This document shows, in pieces, positions 1 to 7,614 of a stretch of DNA of 49,440 bases. A program made the translations under genes and the position numbers. Within the stretch, counting starts at the first letter, position 1; every line of letters starts with the position of its first letter. The DNA is taken from contig PNAE01000009.1 in NCBI GenBank assembly GCA_003169895.1, forward strand, positions 41,664 to 91,103, in the 5' to 3' direction. Origin of the DNA: Gemmatimonadota bacterium (GTDB taxonomy: Bacteria > Gemmatimonadota > Gemmatimonadetes > Gemmatimonadales > GWC2-71-9). The notes beneath the pieces were generated by a model, which saw only the letters and a list, made by a program, of their open reading frames with translations, was not told the DNA's origin and made no database searches.

Positions 1-1
1 C

Positions 2-424
2 GACGCCGACGTCGACGGCGCCCACATCCGGACGCTGCTGCTGACGTTCTTCTTCCGGCAGATGCCCGAGCTCATCGAGGCTGGCTATATCTACATCGCG
101 CAGCCGCCGCTGTATCGCGTGGCGCGCGGCAAGGAAGAGTACTACGCCTACACCGAGGAGGAGCGCAGCGAGTTTGTCAAGCGACTCAGCGAAGGCGGCA
201 AGGGCAGCGTCGGCACCCAGCGCTACAAGGGCCTCGGCGAGATGAATCCGGACCAGTTGTGGAAGACGACCATGGATCCCAACACCCGGACGATCCTCCG
301 GGTGACGCTCGAAGACGCCGTTGAGGCGTCCAAGCTGTTCGACGAGCTGATGGGAGACGACGTCGAGCCGAGACGCCTGTTCATCGAGGCGAACGCGAAG
401 TACGTCAGCGTGCTGGACGTCTGA
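2..424 (+). CDS. gyrB: DNA gyrase subunit B, C-terminal part (5' truncated by window edge)
   Basis: This is the carboxy-terminal 140 residues of a type IIA topoisomerase ATPase subunit, which with GyrA introduces negative supercoils. The frame opens on the TOPRIM metal motif [19 protein letters not shown] and continues through QPPLYRV and the C-terminal [15 protein letters not shown] block, ending in the usual short tail (YVSVLDV) and a TGA. The upstream ATPase and transducer domains lie outside the window. GyrB and ParE are hard to separate from this piece; GyrB is favoured because the tail is typical and this phylum usually has one such enzyme. A hairpin follows the stop. Confidence 0.93.
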   Translation, partial: DADVDGAHIRTLLLTFFFRQMPELIEAGYIYIAQPPLYRVARGKEEYYAYTEEERSEFVKRLSEGGKGSVGTQRYKGLGEMNPDQLWKTTMDPNTRTILRVTLEDAVEASKLFDELMGDDVEPRRLFIEANAKYVSVLDV

Positions 425-427
425 ACT

Positions 428-497
428 GACGTAAGACATGAGAGGTGAGAGGGTGGGGCTGCAACTGATCCGAAGCCCCCGTCTCACGTTTTACGTT
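428..497. terminator. Hairpin with heptad-repeat arms between convergent genes
   Basis: The spacer between gyrB (rightward) and the small gene ending at 524 (leftward) holds an inverted repeat. The left arm reads as 7-nt steps (gacgtaa, gacatga, gaggtga, gagggtg). The right arm, read on the other strand, gives aacgtaa, aacgtga, gacgggg. The core stem is ggggct/agcccc with a loop of about 13 nt. There is no U-tract, so terminator function is inferred from position and pairing only. It is one of several 7-nt-period intergenic elements in this window. Confidence 0.5.
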
Positions 498-523
498 GCA
501 CGCCTTTGCAAGAGTGGCCCCGC

Positions 524-775
524 TTACGGGAGCACGCCCGGCATCGGGGAATGTCCGCTCCCGGGGCCCCAATCGTCGTCGTCGTCATCAACGGCATCGG
601 CGGCGGCTTTCGCGGTCGGATCATCCTTGATCTCCCGTTCGGCCTCCGCCAGCAGGTCATGGTCCACGGGCGTGTCGACGTCGTCTTCCGGCGCAATCGG
701 CGTGCGCTTGCCGACGCCCAGCAGCCATACCAGCAGGGCGGCGATCACGATGATACCGATCCAGGTGCTCAGCAT
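524..775 (-). CDS. Small single-pass membrane protein with acidic tail
   Basis: An 83-aa protein of unknown function. Residues 4-20 (TWIGIIVIAALLVWLLG) form one hydrophobic helix at the extreme N-terminus. The rest is polar and acidic, with a run of six Asp (DDDDDDW) near residue 65 and a Gly/Pro-rich end. The start is well supported: TGATG joins the stop of the upstream phosphorylase gene to this ATG, and GGAGG sits 6 nt before it inside the phosphorylase 3' end. It should therefore be translated by coupling. Sharing an mRNA with deoA does not by itself imply a nucleoside role. No family was recognised. Confidence 0.7.
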   Translation of the reverse strand: MLSTWIGIIVIAALLVWLLGVGKRTPIAPEDDVDTPVDHDLLAEAEREIKDDPTAKAAADAVDDDDDDWGPGSGHSPMPGVLP

Positions 776-2109
776 CAGGAACCTCCATATGGTGTGGCGC
801 CGGCAGTGGTGACGCGCCAGGCGATCAGCGGCAGCACGTCGGGCGCGGTGTCACCGACCGTTATTGCCGCGCGCACGGCGGTCACGGCCGCGCCGGCTTG
901 CGCCGCATTCCGGGCGTGAACCACGGCGAGGATGTCGCCGCGCTGCACGCGCTGGCCGGGTTTCGCCGGAACCTCGAGCCCCACATCGGGCAGCACGACG
1001 TCCGTGACCTCGTGGCGGCCGCCGCCCAGGTCGATGATCGCCCGCCCCAGCGCACGCGGCTCGACCCGGGTGACGATCCCGTCCGCCTCGGCCGGCACGT
1101 CGCGCTGGACGGGAGCGCGCGGCAGCCGCTCGGGATGCTCGATGGTCGCGGCGTCGCCGCCCTGCGCCGCCACCATCCGGGCGAACGCGGCGAGCGCGCT
1201 CCCGTCGCGCACGGTCTGTTCCAGGCGGCGCCGCGCCGCCGGGCCATCCGGATCGACGCCGGCGAGCAGCAGCATCTCGATGCCCAGCGCGTAGGTCACC
1301 GTCATCAGGTCGGCGGGCCCCGCACCATGCAGGCCGGCGATTGCTTCGGCGACTTCCAGGGCATTGCCGCACGCGATGCCGAGCGGGCGGTCCATCGCGG
1401 TGATCAGCGCGACCGTGGGGCAGCCGCGCGCGGCGCCGAGGTCGATCATCGTCTTCGCCAGCTCCAATGCACGTTCGGGCTCCGGCAGGAACGCGCCGGA
1501 ACCGAACTTCACGTCGAGGACCAGCCCGGTGAGCCCCTCCGCCAGTTTCTTCGACATGATGCTCGCGCTGATGAGCGGGATCGATTCCACCGTCGCGGTG
1601 ACGTCGCGGAGCGCGTACAGTTTGCGGTCCGCGGGCGCGATTTCCGCCGTCTGACCGATCATCGCAAGACCGAGGGCCCGCACTTGCGCCTCGGTATCGC
1701 GGAGCGACAATCCGGTCGTGAAGCCCGGAATCGCCTCCAGCTTGTCGAGGGTGCCGCCCGTGTGGCCGAGTCCGCGACCCGACATCATGGGAACGAGCAC
1801 GCCACAGGCTGCGAGCATCGGCGCCAGCAGCAGCGACGTCTTGTCGCCAACGCCGCCGGTCGAGTGCTTGTCAATGCGCGGCCGGCGTTCGCCCGCAAAG
1901 CGCAGGCGGTCGCCGGAACCAAGCATGGCATCGGTGAGCGCCGAGAGTTCCGCGGGTTCGAGGCCGCGAAAGAAGACCGCCATCGCCATCGCGGCCATCT
2001 GATACTCGGGAACTTCATTGGTCGCGTACGCTCGAATCAGCGCGCGCCATTCGTCACCCGACAGCGCGGCGCCGTCTCGCTTGCGTTCGATCAGGCGCGG
2101 AACAACCAT
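775..2109 (-). CDS. deoA: Thymidine / pyrimidine-nucleoside phosphorylase
   Basis: A 444-aa cytosolic enzyme that splits thymidine (or uridine) with phosphate into the base and (deoxy)ribose-1-phosphate, in pyrimidine salvage. Family signatures are clear: KHSTGGVGDK at residues 81-90 (phosphate binding) and SGRGLGHTGGTLDKLE at 110-125 (the thymidine/pyrimidine phosphorylase signature), followed by the C-terminal domain with GDILAVVHA. Length matches the family (430-450 aa). The ATG at 2109 has GAGG 5 nt upstream. Thymidine-specific and broad pyrimidine enzymes cannot be separated here, so the symbol could equally be pdp. It is divergent from the TPR gene at 2161, and the roughly 50-nt spacer must hold both promoters. 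Confidence 0.93.
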   Translation of the reverse strand: MVVPRLIERKRDGAALSGDEWRALIRAYATNEVPEYQMAAMAMAVFFRGLEPAELSALTDAMLGSGDRLRFAGERRPRIDKHSTGGVGDKTSLLLAPMLAACGVLVPMMSGRGLGHTGGTLDKLEAIPGFTTGLSLRDTEAQVRALGLAMIGQTAEIAPADRKLYALRDVTATVESIPLISASIMSKKLAEGLTGLVLDVKFGSGAFLPEPERALELAKTMIDLGAARGCPTVALITAMDRPLGIACGNALEVAEAIAGLHGAGPADLMTVTYALGIEMLLLAGVDPDGPAARRRLEQTVRDGSALAAFARMVAAQGGDAATIEHPERLPRAPVQRDVPAEADGIVTRVEPRALGRAIIDLGGGRHEVTDVVLPDVGLEVPAKPGQRVQRGDILAVVHARNAAQAGAAVTAVRAAITVGDTAPDVLPLIAWRVTTAGATPYGGS

Positions 2110-2160
2110 TCATCCTCAGGCCTCGTGGCCCATCGTGACATCAGGGAAGGATCTCGGATC

Positions 2161-2949
2161 GTGGCGCACCTGCGACTGTCATTCATGCTGGCGGCCGGCT
2201 CCGCGATGCTTCCGGCGCGGATGGTCGCCCAAGGTGACGAGCTGGCCGCCGGGATTCAAGCCGCCGCCGTCCACGACTTCGCCGCCGCGCGACGTCACTT
2301 CGAGATCGTGCTGCGACGCGACCCGTCCGCGTATGAAGCCAACTGGCGGCTTGCCCTGCTGCTCATCGATACCGCGAAGCAGATTTCCGACAGCGTCAGG
2401 AGTCCGATTCGTGATTCCCTCTACCTGCGTGCCGAAAGCTACGCCCGTCGCGCCGTGGCCGCGAAACCCGATGGCGCGGACGGCCACGTCGTCCTGGCGA
2501 CTGCGATCGGCCGGGGATTGCTGAGCATGGGGGTCAGGGAACGGGTGAAACGCGCCACCGAAGTGCGGGCGGAAGCGCTGCGCGCCATTGAGCTGGATCC
2601 GCGCAACGACGGCGCATGGCACATCCTGGGGCGTTGGAATGCCGAGGTCGAGCGGCTGTCCACGTTGCAGAAGTTCTTCGCGAAGGCGTTTCTCGGTGCC
2701 TCGGTGTTCAGTACCGCATCGTGGGACGAGGCCGAACACGACCTCCGCCTCGCCGTCCAGTACGCACCCACCAGGATCGTGCACCGCTTCGACCTCGCCG
2801 AAATCCTTGTTTCCCGCAAGAAATGGGCGGACGCAAAGCAGCAACTGGACGCGGTGGCCGCGTTGCCCAGCGTGGATCTGTCCGACCCGTACTTCAAGCG
2901 CCAGGCGCGGGCGCTCGGACTCAAGGTACAGGAGCGGCTGGCGAAGTGA
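2161..2949 (+). CDS. RMDN/FAM82-like TPR protein, secreted or membrane-anchored
   Basis: A 262-aa protein built of TPR-type helical pairs after a hydrophobic N-terminus (FMLAAGSAMLPARMVAQG) that looks like a signal sequence. The middle carries AIELDPRNDGAWHILGRW then NAEV and KFFAKAFLGASVFSTASW. This pattern matches the bacterial relatives of eukaryotic RMDN (regulator of microtubule dynamics) proteins, whose family mark is an LGRWxxEV-like motif. The molecular role in bacteria is not established. The GTG at 2161 has AGGGAAGG 10 nt upstream; an ATG at 2185 is a possible alternative. The open frame extends far upstream, but that part is antisense to deoA. Its TGA overlaps the GTG of ligA (GTGA), so the two genes are coupled. 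Confidence 0.75.
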   Translation: MAHLRLSFMLAAGSAMLPARMVAQGDELAAGIQAAAVHDFAAARRHFEIVLRRDPSAYEANWRLALLLIDTAKQISDSVRSPIRDSLYLRAESYARRAVAAKPDGADGHVVLATAIGRGLLSMGVRERVKRATEVRAEALRAIELDPRNDGAWHILGRWNAEVERLSTLQKFFAKAFLGASVFSTASWDEAEHDLRLAVQYAPTRIVHRFDLAEILVSRKKWADAKQQLDAVAALPSVDLSDPYFKRQARALGLKVQERLAK

Positions 2950-4964
2950 TTCCGGCGCTGATCCGCGACGAGGTCGCCGCGCTGCACGAGCAGATCGGGC
3001 GCGCCAATCGCGCGTACTACGAATTCGATGCGCCCGAACTGAGCGACGCGGAATACGACCTCCTGTTCCGGCGGCTGCAGGCGCTGGAGGCCAAGTATCC
3101 GGAGCTGCAGGCGGCCGACTCGCCGACGCGGCGGGTGGGAGGCGTGCCCGCTACGCACCTGCCGAAGCACGTGCACCTGCGGCCAATGCTGTCGCTCGCC
3201 AACGCGTTTTCCGACGAAGATCTCGTCGCGTGGGAGCAGCGCAACGCCAAGCTCGCTCCCGCGGCACGGACCGCGGGTTACACGCTTGAGGTGAAGATCG
3301 ACGGCACCGCGGTATGCCTGACCTATGCCCGCGGTGCACTGGTGACCGGTGCCACGCGCGGCAACGGCGCGGTCGGCGAGAATGTCACCGCCAACCTCCG
3401 CACGATCGACGACATCCCGCTCGAGCTCCGGGGCACTGGGTGGCCGGCGCTGATGGAGGTCCGCGGCGAGGTGTATTTCGCCATCGAAGCGTTTCGCAAG
3501 CTCAACCTGCGACGGGTCCGGGAGGGCGAGCCGCCATTCGCCAATCCGCGCAATGCGGCCGCCGGCGCGTTGCGGCAGCTCGATCCCGCCGCGACCCGGA
3601 GCCGGCGGCTGCGGTGCTTCGCCTTCCAGGTCGTCCCGATCGACGGAACGCTCGCCGCGACAACGCATCACGAAGTGCTCGCCACGCTGGGGCAATGGGG
3701 ATTTCAGGTCGAGCCCCACCACGCGCGTTGCCCCGACATGGGTGCCGCGATCCAGCGCATCGCCGAACTCGAGGCCGAGCTGCCGTCGCTGCCGTTCGGC
3801 GCCGATGGCGTGGTGGTCAAGGTGGACCCGCGCAACCTGCAGGAAGCACTGGGCAACATCGGCGACCGCGAACCGCGCTGGGCGATTGCACGCAAGTTTG
3901 CGCCTGACGTCGCGGTAACGCGCCTGCTCGACATCGGCGTGAACGTCGGTCGCACCGGCGCCCTCGCGCCGTATGCCGTCCTCGAACCGGTCGAACTTGG
4001 CGGCGTCACGATCACCAGCGCCACGCTGCATAACGAAGAAGTGGTGGCCCAGAAGGACGTTCGCGTCGGAGACTGGGTCGAAGTGATCCGCGCCGGCGAA
4101 GTGATCCCCAAGGTGGTCGGTCCGCTCCGCGAGCGCCGCGACGGCTCGGAAGCGCCGTGGATCCCGCCCGATCGCTGCCCGGCGTGCGGCACGCCTGCGG
4201 TGCGGTATCCCGACGAAGTGATGCGCTATTGCCCCAATCCGCTCTGCCCGGGACGGACGCTGGAAGGCATCGTCCATTTTGCCTCGCGCGACGCGATGGA
4301 CATCCGCGGGCTCGGCGAGGAACGCCTCCGGCAGCTGCTCGAAGCGGGCCTGATTCACAGCATGGCGGACCTGTACCAGCTCACGGTCGATCAGCTGGTG
4401 AAACTCGACCGCTTTGCCAGCCAGTCGGCCTCGCAACTGGTTGCGGCGATTGCCGCGTCGCGGAGCCGGCCGCTGTCCGTGCTGCTCTACGGGCTTGGCA
4501 TCCGGCATGTCGGCAAGACGGTCGCCCAGGCACTCGCGCGGCACTTCGGGTCGCTCGACCGCCTGCGCCACGCCGATGCGGACGCGATCGCGGCGATCAA
4601 CGGCGTGGGGCCGACCATCGCCGCGGCGGTGCGGGCATGGTTCGACGAGCCGCGCAGCGCGATGCTGATAGATACGCTGATTTCGCATGGCCTGACCACG
4701 GTTGAACCGGGTGAGCGCGCCGAACCGGGCGCACTGTCGGGCAAGACGTTCGTACTCACCGGCACGCTGCCGACGCTCAGCCGGAGTGACGCGGCCGTTC
4801 GCATCGAACGGGCCGGCGGCAGCGTAAGCTCCAGCGTATCCCGACGGACCAGCACGGTGGTTGCCGGAGAGGCGGCCGGCACCAAGCTCGACAAGGCGCG
4901 GCAGCTCGGCGTCGAGATCATCGATGAGGCCGAGCTCTTGCGACGCCTCGGTCCTCCGGCCTAG
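2946..4964 (+). CDS. ligA: NAD-dependent DNA ligase LigA
   Basis: A 672-aa enzyme, the normal LigA length, that seals nicks in duplex DNA during replication and repair using NAD+. Domains in order: the Ia domain with YYEFDAPELSDAEYDLLFR near residue 20; the adenylation domain with active-site lysine 117 in LEVKIDG; GVVVKV, which completes the nucleotide site; an OB fold (GRTGALAPYAVLEPVELGG); a four-cysteine zinc finger (CPACG then CPNPLCPGR); HhH repeats (GLGIRHVGKT, INGVGPTIA); and a BRCT domain at the end (LSGKTFVLTGTL). The GTG at 2946 lies within the stop of the preceding TPR gene. No key residue is missing. Confidence 0.97.
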   Translation: MIPALIRDEVAALHEQIGRANRAYYEFDAPELSDAEYDLLFRRLQALEAKYPELQAADSPTRRVGGVPATHLPKHVHLRPMLSLANAFSDEDLVAWEQRNAKLAPAARTAGYTLEVKIDGTAVCLTYARGALVTGATRGNGAVGENVTANLRTIDDIPLELRGTGWPALMEVRGEVYFAIEAFRKLNLRRVREGEPPFANPRNAAAGALRQLDPAATRSRRLRCFAFQVVPIDGTLAATTHHEVLATLGQWGFQVEPHHARCPDMGAAIQRIAELEAELPSLPFGADGVVVKVDPRNLQEALGNIGDREPRWAIARKFAPDVAVTRLLDIGVNVGRTGALAPYAVLEPVELGGVTITSATLHNEEVVAQKDVRVGDWVEVIRAGEVIPKVVGPLRERRDGSEAPWIPPDRCPACGTPAVRYPDEVMRYCPNPLCPGRTLEGIVHFASRDAMDIRGLGEERLRQLLEAGLIHSMADLYQLTVDQLVKLDRFASQSASQLVAAIAASRSRPLSVLLYGLGIRHVGKTVAQALARHFGSLDRLRHADADAIAAINGVGPTIAAAVRAWFDEPRSAMLIDTLISHGLTTVEPGERAEPGALSGKTFVLTGTLPTLSRSDAAVRIERAGGSVSSSVSRRTSTVVAGEAAGTKLDKARQLGVEIIDEAELLRRLGPPA

Positions 4965-4992
4965 GTTCGCTTCCCCAGTCCCGCCGGCAACC

Positions 4993-5535
4993 ATGATCAG
5001 CTTCTCCATCGCGCCAACATCCCTGCACCGCCTGCGCCGCCGGCTGCTCGCCGCCGGACCGGGTGTGGCAGCGGACATCCTGCAGAGTGCAGGCTTCGCC
5101 ACCGGAGAGGAGCTGTTCACCGAATGGCGCGCGCGCGTGAGTGCGCGAACCGGCATCGACGACGCAGGGCGGCTCGACGTCACCTGGTTCGGGCCACTGC
5201 TGGCTGAGGTGTGGAGCAGCCTGGGATGGGGCACGCTCGCGGTGGCCGCCGTCGCGGACCGGGCGCTGCTGCTCAGCTCGCCGGACGCGGCGGAAGCGGA
5301 ACCCCGCAGCAGCCAGCACCCGGGCTGCTACTTCACCTGCGGATGCCTCGCCGCATTTCTCACCGCCCAGGCGGGCACCCCGCTGGCCGTGCTGGAAGTC
5401 GAGTGCCGATCGAGCGGCAGCGATCGATGTCGCTTCCTCGCCGGCTCGGGCGAGACGCTCGCCGCGGTCTACGACCTGATTGCCGCCGGTGGCAGCTGGC
5501 GCGAAGCGTTCCTGCCAGGAGAACTGACCGACTGA
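4993..5535 (+). CDS. V4R-domain (4-vinyl reductase-like) protein
   Basis: A 180-aa protein whose C-terminal half matches the V4R domain, a small-ligand or metal-binding fold found in chlorophyll-pathway Bch proteins, XylR-type regulators and archaeal sensors. Visible marks are the cysteine cluster GCYFTCGC (C112, C116, C118), then LAVLEVECRSSGSDRCRFLA with C138 and C146 and the Glu before the fourth Cys. There is no DNA-binding domain, so this is a stand-alone V4R protein of unknown ligand. The ATG at 4993 is 28 nt after the ligA stop. There is no strong Shine-Dalgarno sequence, and in-frame sequence upstream is antisense-like ligA overlap. It is probably co-transcribed with ligA. Confidence 0.75.
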   Translation: MISFSIAPTSLHRLRRRLLAAGPGVAADILQSAGFATGEELFTEWRARVSARTGIDDAGRLDVTWFGPLLAEVWSSLGWGTLAVAAVADRALLLSSPDAAEAEPRSSQHPGCYFTCGCLAAFLTAQAGTPLAVLEVECRSSGSDRCRFLAGSGETLAAVYDLIAAGGSWREAFLPGELTD

Positions 5536-5604
5536 AAGGTGAGAGGTCAGAGGTGAGAGGGAGGGGCCACTGCTTCCCTTTCACTTTTCACCTTTCACCT
5601 CCCA
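5536..5604. terminator. Inverted heptad-repeat element between convergent genes
   Basis: Directly after the V4R stop the DNA runs as 7-nt steps (aggtgag, aggtcag, aggtgag, aggga). From 5574 the complementary strand reads aggtgaa, aggtgaa, aagtgaa, aggga. The two arms can pair around ggggccactgcttcccc. The right arm covers the last codons and stop of the leftward phosphoribosyltransferase gene. The geometry suggests a bidirectional terminator, but there is no U-tract and function is inferred. Confidence 0.5.
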
Positions 5605-6091
5605 CCCCCTCCCGTCGGACCAACTCGCCATTCAGCACGACTTCCCGATCCCATGGCAGCACGATCGCCTTCTCGGTCACGAAGGCATGGAAATCCGGCG
5701 ACCATTTGCCGGTCTGGAACGACACCGCGGTGCGCACGTCCTTGGGACGAACCGCCTTGACAGCGTGAATTGCGAGCTTGAGCGTGTCGCCGCTGTCGCA
5801 CGTCTCATCCACCAGCAGCACGCGGCGGCCGCGCAGCGATTCGGGTGGGCCGGCGATCAACACCGGATCGGCCCCATCGCGCGGGCGGCCGATCACGATG
5901 GTGGCCAGTTCGCGCTGCAGCAGGCTGGCAATGATCGCCGCGGGGATCACGCCGGCCTTGGCGATCCCGACGATCACCTCAGGGTCGTAGGCGCGCGCCA
6001 CGTGCAGCGCGAGCGCCCGGCAGAGCTCCCCGAAGAACGGCCAATCCACTTCGAGAATGTCGCGGGTGACTTCAGGGCGGGACCGGGGCAT
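5588..6091 (-). CDS. PRPP-dependent phosphoribosyltransferase (xanthine/hypoxanthine-guanine type)
   Basis: A 167-aa type I phosphoribosyltransferase, probably cytosolic and acting in purine salvage. The PRPP-binding loop is RVLLVDETCDSGDTLKLA at about residues 90-107, and the pyrophosphate-side loop is IVGIAKAGVIPA near 40-51. Length and the C-terminal VLPWDREV resemble Gpt-like and archaeal HPRT-like proteins, but the base specificity cannot be read from sequence. The ATG at 6091 has GGAGG 5 nt upstream. The last codons run into the inverted heptad repeat, so the C-terminus (GVGGER) may have been set by that element. Confidence 0.85.
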   Translation of the reverse strand: MPRSRPEVTRDILEVDWPFFGELCRALALHVARAYDPEVIVGIAKAGVIPAAIIASLLQRELATIVIGRPRDGADPVLIAGPPESLRGRRVLLVDETCDSGDTLKLAIHAVKAVRPKDVRTAVSFQTGKWSPDFHAFVTEKAIVLPWDREVVLNGELVRREGVGGER

Positions 6092-6104
6092 CGGACCTCC
6101 GGAC

Positions 6105-6132
6105 GGCTATTGGCTATTGGCTATTGGCTGGG
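6105..6132. repeat. Heptanucleotide tandem repeat (ggctatt x3 plus partial)
   Basis: Three exact copies of ggctatt are followed by a divergent ggctggg, starting 14 nt upstream of the phosphoribosyltransferase ATG. The 7-nt period equals that of the repeats at 428, 5536 and 20462, although the unit sequence differs. It lies in the 5' region of the gene, so it could sit in its leader. Confidence 0.75.
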
Positions 6133-6176
6133 CGCGAGCCGTGGTCAATTGGTAACGCGCGGCGATCACCGGGTTA

Positions 6177-6419
6177 TCACAAGCTACCCGCCAAGAGCCG
6201 GCAACCGCCAAGCTCCGCCCGGGCGTCGCCGAGACGCCCTTCCTTGGTATCAGCGCCGCGTTGGCGTCGGCTGATCCAGAAACCCGCGACGGCGGTATAT
6301 ACTAGCGCGCCGCCGAATGGGCGCCAGAAGTCGCGTGGGTTACGGCCCCACGCAAGCCAGACGACCGTGCCACAGCCGACGGCAACCACCAGAACGAATA
6401 CCAGGGACCGCTTGACCAT
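6177..6419 (-). CDS. Putative small membrane protein
   Basis: An 80-aa frame with two hydrophobic stretches (SLVFVLVVAVGCGTVVWLAW at 5-24 and GGALVYTAVAGFWI at about 36-49) and a charged C-terminus, consistent with a small inner-membrane protein. AGG lies about 9 nt before the ATG, a weak ribosome site. No family was recognised. It sits alone between the phosphoribosyltransferase promoter region and the divergent lipoprotein gene at 6511. Coding status rests mainly on the hydrophobic pattern. Confidence 0.5.
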   Translation of the reverse strand: MVKRSLVFVLVVAVGCGTVVWLAWGRNPRDFWRPFGGALVYTAVAGFWISRRQRGADTKEGRLGDARAELGGCRLLAGSL

Positions 6420-6510
6420 CCGCGAAACCTAGCGCCTCACCCGATCCACGTCAGCAGCGTGAAGGCCATAGACGCAGCCTGTCCACGAAACCGAGTGACC
6501 TCCATTGCAA

Positions 6511-7533
6511 ATGCCAAGAAGTACGCAACTTACTACGGCTGTACTGGCGTTCGTATCGCTTGCCGCTTGTTCGATGCAAGGACAATTCGCGCGCGGGCAG
6601 GTTGTTGATGGGACGGGGCGCGCGATCGCTGGCGCCACGATCGAGCTATGGCGCGGCGGCGCGGTGATTACCCGGCAACTGACGAACGATAGAGGCTTTT
6701 TCACGCTGTCTTCGGATAGCATCTCCGAGACCTCGACCGTTTTGGCACGCGCAATTGGGTTCATGCCTCGTTCTGTAAGGATTGCGAGCTCGTCGAGTCT
6801 GACGATCACGCTAGAACGGGCGGCGACTTCGTTGCCCGACCTCGTTCTGCGCACGAGGCGTCAGCCATGCGATGGTCACGATGACGCCACAGCGCGTCGG
6901 CTCTGGGAAGCCGCACGCCTGCGGTACTCGCTCATACCGCTCGATCGTCGGTACATCTCCCATTTCCGCGAAAACCATGACGACGTGGACCGTCTTGACG
7001 TGATGTTCGGTAAAACGGACGAGTTGCCATTCGTTGGTGGAAACGATCTGGCGGCGGACACTCGTGGGCTGGCGAACCAGTGGATTGCGGATTCTGGCTA
7101 CGCCTTCCGAAAAACGCTACCGCCGACATCTTGGCTTCTGGCCTATCCACAATATGTCAATTGGTGGTATCCTCGGCTGGACCGGTGGGACTCGGATCAT
7201 TTCATCCGCCCAATATTCGGCAAGCTCAACCACTTCGCGTTGGAACAGTCTGGCTCCGGAGGTTGGACGCTGTCATTCTGCTCAGACACCAAGCTGCGCG
7301 CACGGATCGCGGGGACAATGAGCATTGCGCCCGACACGTCCATTTCTTCGGCGCAATGGCACTTCCTTACCGGGAGGCCCTTTGAGGATGCCGGTGGTGC
7401 GGCGGTTTTTCGCGCGCCGGTTGCTGGAGGATCCCTGCTTCCGGTCCGGTCACTTTTTTGGAGAAGGTTGCAAGGCGTCCGTGGCTGGTACTACCGCGAG
7501 GAAGCCGCCACATCGCATGTGAACGAGCCGTGA
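6511..7533 (+). CDS. Lipoprotein with carboxypeptidase-regulatory-like N-terminal domain
   Basis: A 340-aa exported protein. The N-terminus has a signal peptide ending in a lipobox (VSLAACS). A CarboxypepD_reg-like beta-sandwich follows (FARGQVVDGTGRAIAGATIELW to about residue 105), which in this lineage often decorates surface and TonB-linked proteins. The C-terminal 230 residues (DDATARRLWEAARLRYSL onward) are of unknown function and carry several Trp and Tyr. The ATG at 6511 is preferred over an in-frame TTG two codons earlier; no clear ribosome site is visible. It converges on the ADOP operon. Lower GC at wobble positions than its neighbours is apparent by eye, for example in TTTTTCACG. 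Confidence 0.7.
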   Translation: MPRSTQLTTAVLAFVSLAACSMQGQFARGQVVDGTGRAIAGATIELWRGGAVITRQLTNDRGFFTLSSDSISETSTVLARAIGFMPRSVRIASSSSLTITLERAATSLPDLVLRTRRQPCDGHDDATARRLWEAARLRYSLIPLDRRYISHFRENHDDVDRLDVMFGKTDELPFVGGNDLAADTRGLANQWIADSGYAFRKTLPPTSWLLAYPQYVNWWYPRLDRWDSDHFIRPIFGKLNHFALEQSGSGGWTLSFCSDTKLRARIAGTMSIAPDTSISSAQWHFLTGRPFEDAGGAAVFRAPVAGGSLLPVRSLFWRRLQGVRGWYYREEAATSHVNEP

Positions 7534-7614
7534 CCAGAGTCGACTCAAGCCTGGACCATTGGGTGACTATAGCTTCATTGAACGAAGACGACGTCACGCG
7601 GCAGACGAGTGGAC

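Noticed and set aside
2439-5234. A 931-codon open frame on the minus strand
   Set aside because: It lies antisense to the RMDN-like gene, ligA and part of the V4R gene, which all have clear family motifs. Its product is Arg/Ala/His-rich with no domain.
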